Part shown: piece by piece, positions 5,724 to 8,820 of the stretch | How the letters are laid out: every line of letters begins with the position of its first letter | Numbering within the stretch: position 1 is the first letter of the stretch | Assembly: GCA_947446625.1 (NCBI GenBank) | Contig: CANFIE010000143.1 | Location: forward strand, 1 to 8,820 | DNA length: 8,820 bases | Direction of reading: 5' to 3' | Origin: Acetobacteraceae bacterium | GTDB taxonomy: Bacteria; Pseudomonadota; Alphaproteobacteria; Acetobacterales; Acetobacteraceae | The notes under the pieces: generated by a model | Seen by the model: only the letters and a program-made list of their open reading frames with translations | The model's database searches: none | What the model was told of the DNA's origin: nothing | Made by a program: the position numbers and the translations under genes

Positions 5724-6677
5724 ATGCTGCTCCGTTCACTGCTGTTGCTGCTGCTGGCATTGCCCGCCTGGGCCCAGGGTTTCCCCGAAAGCCCCATCCG
5801 CGTCATCGTCCCCATCAACCCCGGCGGTGGCACCGATATCTTCGCCCGCAAGCTGGCCGAACTCGCCAGCCCGCTGCTGGGCCAGCCCGTCATCACCGAA
5901 AACCGGCCCGGCGCCAGCGGCACCATCGGCGTGCAGCAAATCGTGGATGCCCGGCCCGACGGCCATACCCTCGGCTTCATCTGGAACACCCCGCTGACCG
6001 CCGCGCCCCACACCCTGGGCGCGCGCTACAACAGCGAGAGTTTCACCCCGATGTTCGATGTTGGCTATTCCGCCTACACCTTGTGCGCCCTGCCCAATTT
6101 TCCGGCCAACAACCTGCGCGAGATGGTCGCCCTGGTGCGCGCCAACCCCGGCCGCTACACCTGGGGCAATGAGGGCCTGGGCGGCACCATGCATCTGGGC
6201 GTCGAGCGCATTCTGAAGACCCTGGGGCTGGAGATGACCACGGTGCCCTTCCAGGGCGCCGGGCAAACCCTGCCGGCCTTCATCGGTGGCCACATCACCT
6301 TCTATGGCGGCTCGGTCGTCGGCGTCATCAACGCCGCCCGCGCCGGCCAGGCCAAGTGCCTGCTGCTCACCACCGCCGAGAACAATGCCGACCTGCCCAC
6401 CGCCTCCGGCCTGAGCAGCCTGAACATCGCCGACCACGCCGTGACCATCTGGTGGGGCATGATAGCCCCCAACGGCATGCCGGCCGACCGTTTCACCCGG
6501 CTGCAGAACGCCTTCGTCACCGCCGCGCGGTCTGATGCCTTCCGCGCCCTGGTGCAGGGCCAGGGCGCCACCTACCGCGTGCGCCTGGGGGCCGAAGTGG
6601 CCGCCGATATCCGCGCCGAATACGCCGCCCTCGGCACCGTCGCCCGCGACCTCGGCCTGCTCAAGCCGGCGCGGTAG
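5724..6677 (+). CDS. Bug-type substrate-binding protein (TctC-like), second copy
   Basis: A 317-residue periplasmic binding protein of the same family as the one at 1700-2710, but clearly diverged from it. The signal peptide is short, with one arginine (R4), a core of six consecutive leucines (6-11) and probable cleavage after AWA (residue 17). Family motifs: IRVIVPINPGGGTD (25-38), ENRPGASGTIG (59-69), DGHTLG (79-84), NPGRYTWGNEGLGGTMHL (141-158, where many relatives have a G-T/S-P or G-S-P turn), VPFQGAG (174-180) and WWGMIAPNGMP (243-253). Mature length is about 300, as expected. The ATG at 5724 directly precedes the signal peptide; the ribosome-binding site is weak (GGAA about nine bases upstream). 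It is divergent from the cyclase gene. Cyclase plus binding protein may form a uptake-and-hydrolysis pair, by inference. No TctA or TctB gene accompanies it. Confidence 0.93.
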   Translation: MLLRSLLLLLLALPAWAQGFPESPIRVIVPINPGGGTDIFARKLAELASPLLGQPVITENRPGASGTIGVQQIVDARPDGHTLGFIWNTPLTAAPHTLGARYNSESFTPMFDVGYSAYTLCALPNFPANNLREMVALVRANPGRYTWGNEGLGGTMHLGVERILKTLGLEMTTVPFQGAGQTLPAFIGGHITFYGGSVVGVINAARAGQAKCLLLTTAENNADLPTASGLSSLNIADHAVTIWWGMIAPNGMPADRFTRLQNAFVTAARSDAFRALVQGQGATYRVRLGAEVAADIRAEYAALGTVARDLGLLKPAR

Positions 6678-6711
6678 CGGCAAGCCTTCCGGCTCGCCGC
6701 CGGCGACTGAG

Positions 6712-6739
6712 GGAGCACGCGGGCACAGCCTGCGTGCCC
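6712..6739. terminator. Hairpin between convergent binding-protein and protease genes
   Basis: GCACGC (6715-6720) pairs with GCGTGC (6732-6737) around an 11-base loop, and GG/CC (6712-6713 with 6738-6739) extends it past a bulged A. A competing six-pair fold uses GGGCAC and GTGCCC (6721-6726 with 6734-6739). An A-run follows on the plus strand (6744-6749), so for the minus-strand gene a short U-run comes before the hairpin, not after it. A terminator role is plausible but not canonical. Confidence 0.4.
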
Positions 6740-6750
6740 ACCTAAAAAAC

Positions 6751-7815
6751 CTACCGCTCGCAGCGCACCAGCACCGTGCTCCGATGCACCAGCTCGCCCA
6801 CCTCGGCGGCGCTGCGCTCGCGCCCGGTGCTCTCGGCCAGCAGCGGCGTCACCCCGGCGCCGCGCAGATATTCCAGTGCCTCGGTGCCCTTCACCGCAAA
6901 GTTCACGTTCTGCGGAATATCCCCGGTGCGGGCGGCAATGTTGGCGGCGTTCAGCTTGCTCACCACCACGCCCAGCACATTGCCCTGGCGGTCCAGCAGC
7001 GGCCCGCCCGAATTCCCCGGCTGCACCGGCGCGCTGATCTGGAATTGCGCCGCATTGTCGCGCATCCCGCTCAGCGCATTCACCTCACCCGTCGTCAGCG
7101 TGGGACCGGATGACAAAATCCCCGAAAGCGGAAACCCATAGCTCACCACCGCCTCGCCCCGCCGCACCGCGGGGGCGGAACGGAAGCGCAGCGGCGGCCC
7201 GGTCTCGCCCTCCACCGTCAGCAGCGCCAGGTCGCGCCGGCTGTCGGGCGGCACCTGGGTGGAGGCCGGCAGCGCCGCCCCCTCGGGGGCGCGCACGGTA
7301 ATCCGCCGGCAGCCATCCACCACATGCAGGTTGGTCAGCACCTGGCCGCGCGCCACCACAAAGCCAGTGCCCGAACTCGTCCGCCCCGGCGTTTGCCCAG
7401 GCTGGCCGGGTTGCCCCGGCGGCCGGGCCGGGCCTTCCAGCGCCGGCGGCTTGGCGGTCACGGTCGCCCCGGCCTGGGTCGTCTCCAGCACCACCATGCT
7501 GTGGGCGCAAATATCCTGGTTCGCCAGCCTGGCCTCGCGCCCATCGGCCAGCACCAGCCGCAGGTCAAACCGGCAGCCCGCCGCCTCATTGGCGCGCAGG
7601 CCAAAGCTCTCCTCGGGCGGCAAGGCCCGGGTCAGCACGCTGCGGCCCCAGTCATTCTGTGCGCCGCGCGGCGTGCGCACGGCAAATAGCTGGGTGGCGG
7701 TCTGCCCGGTGCGGTTCAGCACGCGAAAAGACTGCGGCTCGGCCGCGGCAAAGGGCGCCGGCAGCAGCGCTGCCAGGCCGGCCAACAGCAGAACATGGCG
7801 AAGGGGCTGGGTCAT
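6751..7815 (-). CDS. Secreted trypsin-like serine protease (S1C/Deg-like) with extra N-terminal domain
   Basis: A 354-residue exported serine protease. A Sec signal peptide covers residues 1-25 (PLRHVLLLAGLAALLPAPFA, then AAA). A separate domain follows at about 28-115, with C81 and C103 well placed for a disulfide bond. Then comes a flexible Gly-Pro-Gln linker (about 128-145: PGQPGQPGQTPG). The chymotrypsin-fold protease domain runs from about 147 to 312 with a complete triad: H164 in LTNLHVVDGC, D195 in RRDLALL and S269 in QPGNSGGPLLD. The oxyanion-hole sequence GNSGGP and the segment VNFAVKG typical of DegP/HtrA relatives are present. There is no PDZ domain, unlike classical HtrA (about 450-500 residues). 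The last 40 residues include C352, which might pair with C169. The ATG at 7815 starts at the signal peptide, with only a weak GGGA before it. A role in envelope protein quality control or general proteolysis is inference. The gene is divergent from the copper ATPase gene. Confidence 0.9.
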   Translation of the reverse strand: MTQPLRHVLLLAGLAALLPAPFAAAEPQSFRVLNRTGQTATQLFAVRTPRGAQNDWGRSVLTRALPPEESFGLRANEAAGCRFDLRLVLADGREARLANQDICAHSMVVLETTQAGATVTAKPPALEGPARPPGQPGQPGQTPGRTSSGTGFVVARGQVLTNLHVVDGCRRITVRAPEGAALPASTQVPPDSRRDLALLTVEGETGPPLRFRSAPAVRRGEAVVSYGFPLSGILSSGPTLTTGEVNALSGMRDNAAQFQISAPVQPGNSGGPLLDRQGNVLGVVVSKLNAANIAARTGDIPQNVNFAVKGTEALEYLRGAGVTPLLAESTGRERSAAEVGELVHRSTVLVRCER

Positions 7816-7864
7816 ATTCCCACAGAATCCCGCACCGCTTGCGCTGGCGCAAGGCCAATCGCGC

Positions 7865-7895
7865 TTGACCTTGCCAGTCTAGAAAGCACCACAGT
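7865..7895 (+). promoter_or_regulatory. Degenerate MerR/CueR-like promoter upstream of the copper ATPase
   Basis: TTGACC (7865-7870) is a good -35 element. A spacer of 19 bases leads to a poor -10, CACAGT (7890-7895). The long 19-base spacer and an imperfect inverted pair within it, CTTGCC (7870-7875) and AGAAAG (7881-7886), resemble CueR/HmrR-controlled copper ATPase promoters (CCTTGCC- or CCTTCC-type half-sites). The right half-site is poor. Transcription would start within a few bases of the ATG at 7905, leaving little or no leader. Confidence 0.42.
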
Positions 7896-7904
7896 CGCCC
7901 CATC

Positions 7905-8820
7905 ATGCCAGACAGCACCCTCCCCCTCTCCTCCCTCTCCCTGCCCATCCAGGGCATGACCTGCGCTGCCTGCGCCGGCCGGGTGCAACGGGCGCTGCAA
8001 AAACTGCCCGGCGTGGTCAGCGCCCAGGTCAACCTTGCCTCGGAACGGGCCGAGGTTTCCGGCACCGCCACCCCCACCCAGCTCGCCGCCGCCGTCACCG
8101 CCGCCGGCTATCAGGTGGCCGAACTCAGCTTCACCCTGGGCATTGGCGGCATGAGCTGCGCCAGTTGCGTCACCCGGGTGGAACGCGCCCTGCTGGCCGT
8201 GCCCGGCGTGCTGGAAGCCAGCGCCAGCCTGGCCAGCGAAACCGCCCAGCTCCGCGCCCTGGCCAATGTCTCGGAAGCCATGCTGGCCGAGGCGCTGGCC
8301 CGCGCCGGCTACACGCTCCGCGCCGCCGATGCCGCCGCCGACCCCGCCGCCCAGCGCGAAGCCCGGCTGGAGGCCTGGCGCCTCGGCGCCGCCGCCCTGC
8401 TCGCCACACCCTTTCTCTATGGCATGCTCGGCATGGCCCTGGGCCGAGACTGGATGCCCGCCCCCTGGCTGCAATTCACCCTGGCCTCTGTGGTGCAATT
8501 CTGGCTCGGCGCCCGGTTCTACCGCGCCGGCTGGGCCGCACTCCGCGCCCGCACCGGCAATATGGATCTCCTGGTCGCCCTCGGCACCTCCGCCGCCTGG
8601 GGGCTGTCCACCTGGCAATGGCTCGGCGCCGCCCACGCCCATGGCATGGCCCCGCATCTCTACTTCGAGAGTGCGGTCGTCATCATCGCCTTCATCCGCC
8701 TGGGCAAATTCCTGGAAGCCCGCGCCCGCCAGGCCACCGGCGCCGCCATTGCCGCCCTGCTGGCCCTGGCCCCGCACACCGCCCGCCGCCTGAACCCAGC
8801 CGGGCAGGAGGAAACCATCC
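7905..8820 (+). CDS. copA: Copper-translocating P1B-type ATPase, 5' part (runs off the window)
   Basis: The first 305 residues of an inner-membrane heavy-metal ATPase that exports Cu+ at the cost of ATP. Two N-terminal heavy-metal-associated domains each carry a metal-binding motif: GMTCAAC (C20, C23) and GMSCASC (C85, C88). After a linker come the first membrane helices (about 161-180, 188-206, 221-241 and 253-270). These include QFWLGARFYRAGW (198-210), GNMDLLVALGTSAAW (218-232) and YFESAVVIIAFIRLGKFLEARAR (253-275), all highly typical of CopA. A His/Met-containing periplasmic loop, HAHGMAPH (244-251), lies between helices three and four. The frame remains open at the window end, so the CPC motif, the DKTGT phosphorylation loop and the ATP-binding domain are expected beyond it and were not seen. 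Copper rather than zinc is inferred from the two GMxCxxC domains and the NMDLLVALG block. No clear ribosome-binding site precedes the ATG at 7905. Confidence 0.92.
   Translation, partial: MPDSTLPLSSLSLPIQGMTCAACAGRVQRALQKLPGVVSAQVNLASERAEVSGTATPTQLAAAVTAAGYQVAELSFTLGIGGMSCASCVTRVERALLAVPGVLEASASLASETAQLRALANVSEAMLAEALARAGYTLRAADAAADPAAQREARLEAWRLGAAALLATPFLYGMLGMALGRDWMPAPWLQFTLASVVQFWLGARFYRAGWAALRARTGNMDLLVALGTSAAWGLSTWQWLGAAHAHGMAPHLYFESAVVIIAFIRLGKFLEARARQATGAAIAALLALAPHTARRLNPAGQEETI
7918..7946 (-). other. G-quadruplex-type motif (pyrimidine tract on the plus strand) in the copA start region
   Basis: On the plus strand C-tracts of 3, 5, 3, 3 and 3 bases (7918-7920, 7922-7926, 7933-7935, 7939-7941, 7944-7946) are separated by 1, 6, 3 and 2 bases. 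The minus strand, which is the template for copA, therefore meets the G3+N1-7 quadruplex pattern. Bases 7918-7942 are an unbroken run of 25 pyrimidines beginning 13 bases after the A of the ATG. They encode a Leu/Ser/Pro stretch ahead of the first metal-binding domain. Confidence 0.6.

Noticed and set aside
5736..5759. CTG-rich run that looks like a trinucleotide repeat
   Set aside because: It is simply the leucine codons of a signal-peptide core (six Leu in a row), including a TTG interruption, and needs no other explanation.
7812..8777. A 321-codon minus-strand frame opposite the copper ATPase start
   Set aside because: The plus strand encodes two GMxCxxC domains and typical CopA membrane helices. 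The antisense product is Gly-rich low-complexity sequence.
1..8820. Search for a defence system, mobile element, CRISPR array, toxin-antitoxin pair or tRNA
   Set aside because: No transposase, integrase, nuclease, reverse transcriptase, terminal inverted repeats, regularly spaced repeats or cloverleaf structure was seen. Gene content and composition look uniform and chromosomal.

Overview
The window looks like ordinary chromosomal DNA from a GC-rich proteobacterium. An alphaproteobacterium of the Acetobacteraceae (Roseomonas-like) is my best guess, with a Burkholderiales relative as the alternative. The reasons are the uniformly high GC with strong C/G at third codon positions, two solitary Bug-type (tripartite tricarboxylate transporter family) substrate-binding proteins, and the style of the secreted protease. 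This placement is inference from composition and gene content, not from a marker gene. I see no insertion sequence, phage gene, CRISPR array, tRNA or rRNA.

Layout. (A) 14-1689, plus strand: a thiolase and a 4-hydroxybenzoyl-CoA-thioesterase-like hot-dog protein, joined by a one-base stop/start overlap. (B) 1700-3029, minus strand: a Bug substrate-binding protein, with a small unrecognised 76-residue protein upstream of it in the same direction. (C) 3145-4878, plus strand: an enolase-superfamily enzyme of the muconate cycloisomerase / dipeptide epimerase type, followed six bases later by a stand-alone GAF-domain protein. (D) 4925-6677: a metal-dependent cyclase/arylformamidase-family hydrolase (minus) and a second Bug protein (plus), transcribed divergently. 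(E) 6751-7815, minus strand: a secreted trypsin-like serine protease with an unusual N-terminal domain. (F) 7905 to the window edge, plus strand: the 5' third to half of a copper-type P1B ATPase (CopA), preceded by a degenerate MerR/CueR-like promoter.

How the genes may work together. Blocks A to D read as a small-molecule catabolism region: two periplasmic binding proteins for organic acids or similar ligands, a hydrolase that opens a ring or an amide, an enolase-superfamily isomerase, and CoA-ester enzymes (thiolase, thioesterase). No ring-cleaving dioxygenase, CoA ligase or TctA/TctB membrane subunit is present, so no complete pathway can be named. Blocks E and F are envelope and metal-homeostasis functions and look unrelated to A to D.

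Each of the three convergent gene junctions carries a GC-rich hairpin without a good U-tract. No intergenic gap exceeds 115 bases. I do not see a clearly new multi-gene system. The items most worth a second look are the enzyme-GAF pair, the domain architecture of the protease, the copA promoter and start region, and a 15-bp tandem repeat inside a signal-peptide coding region.
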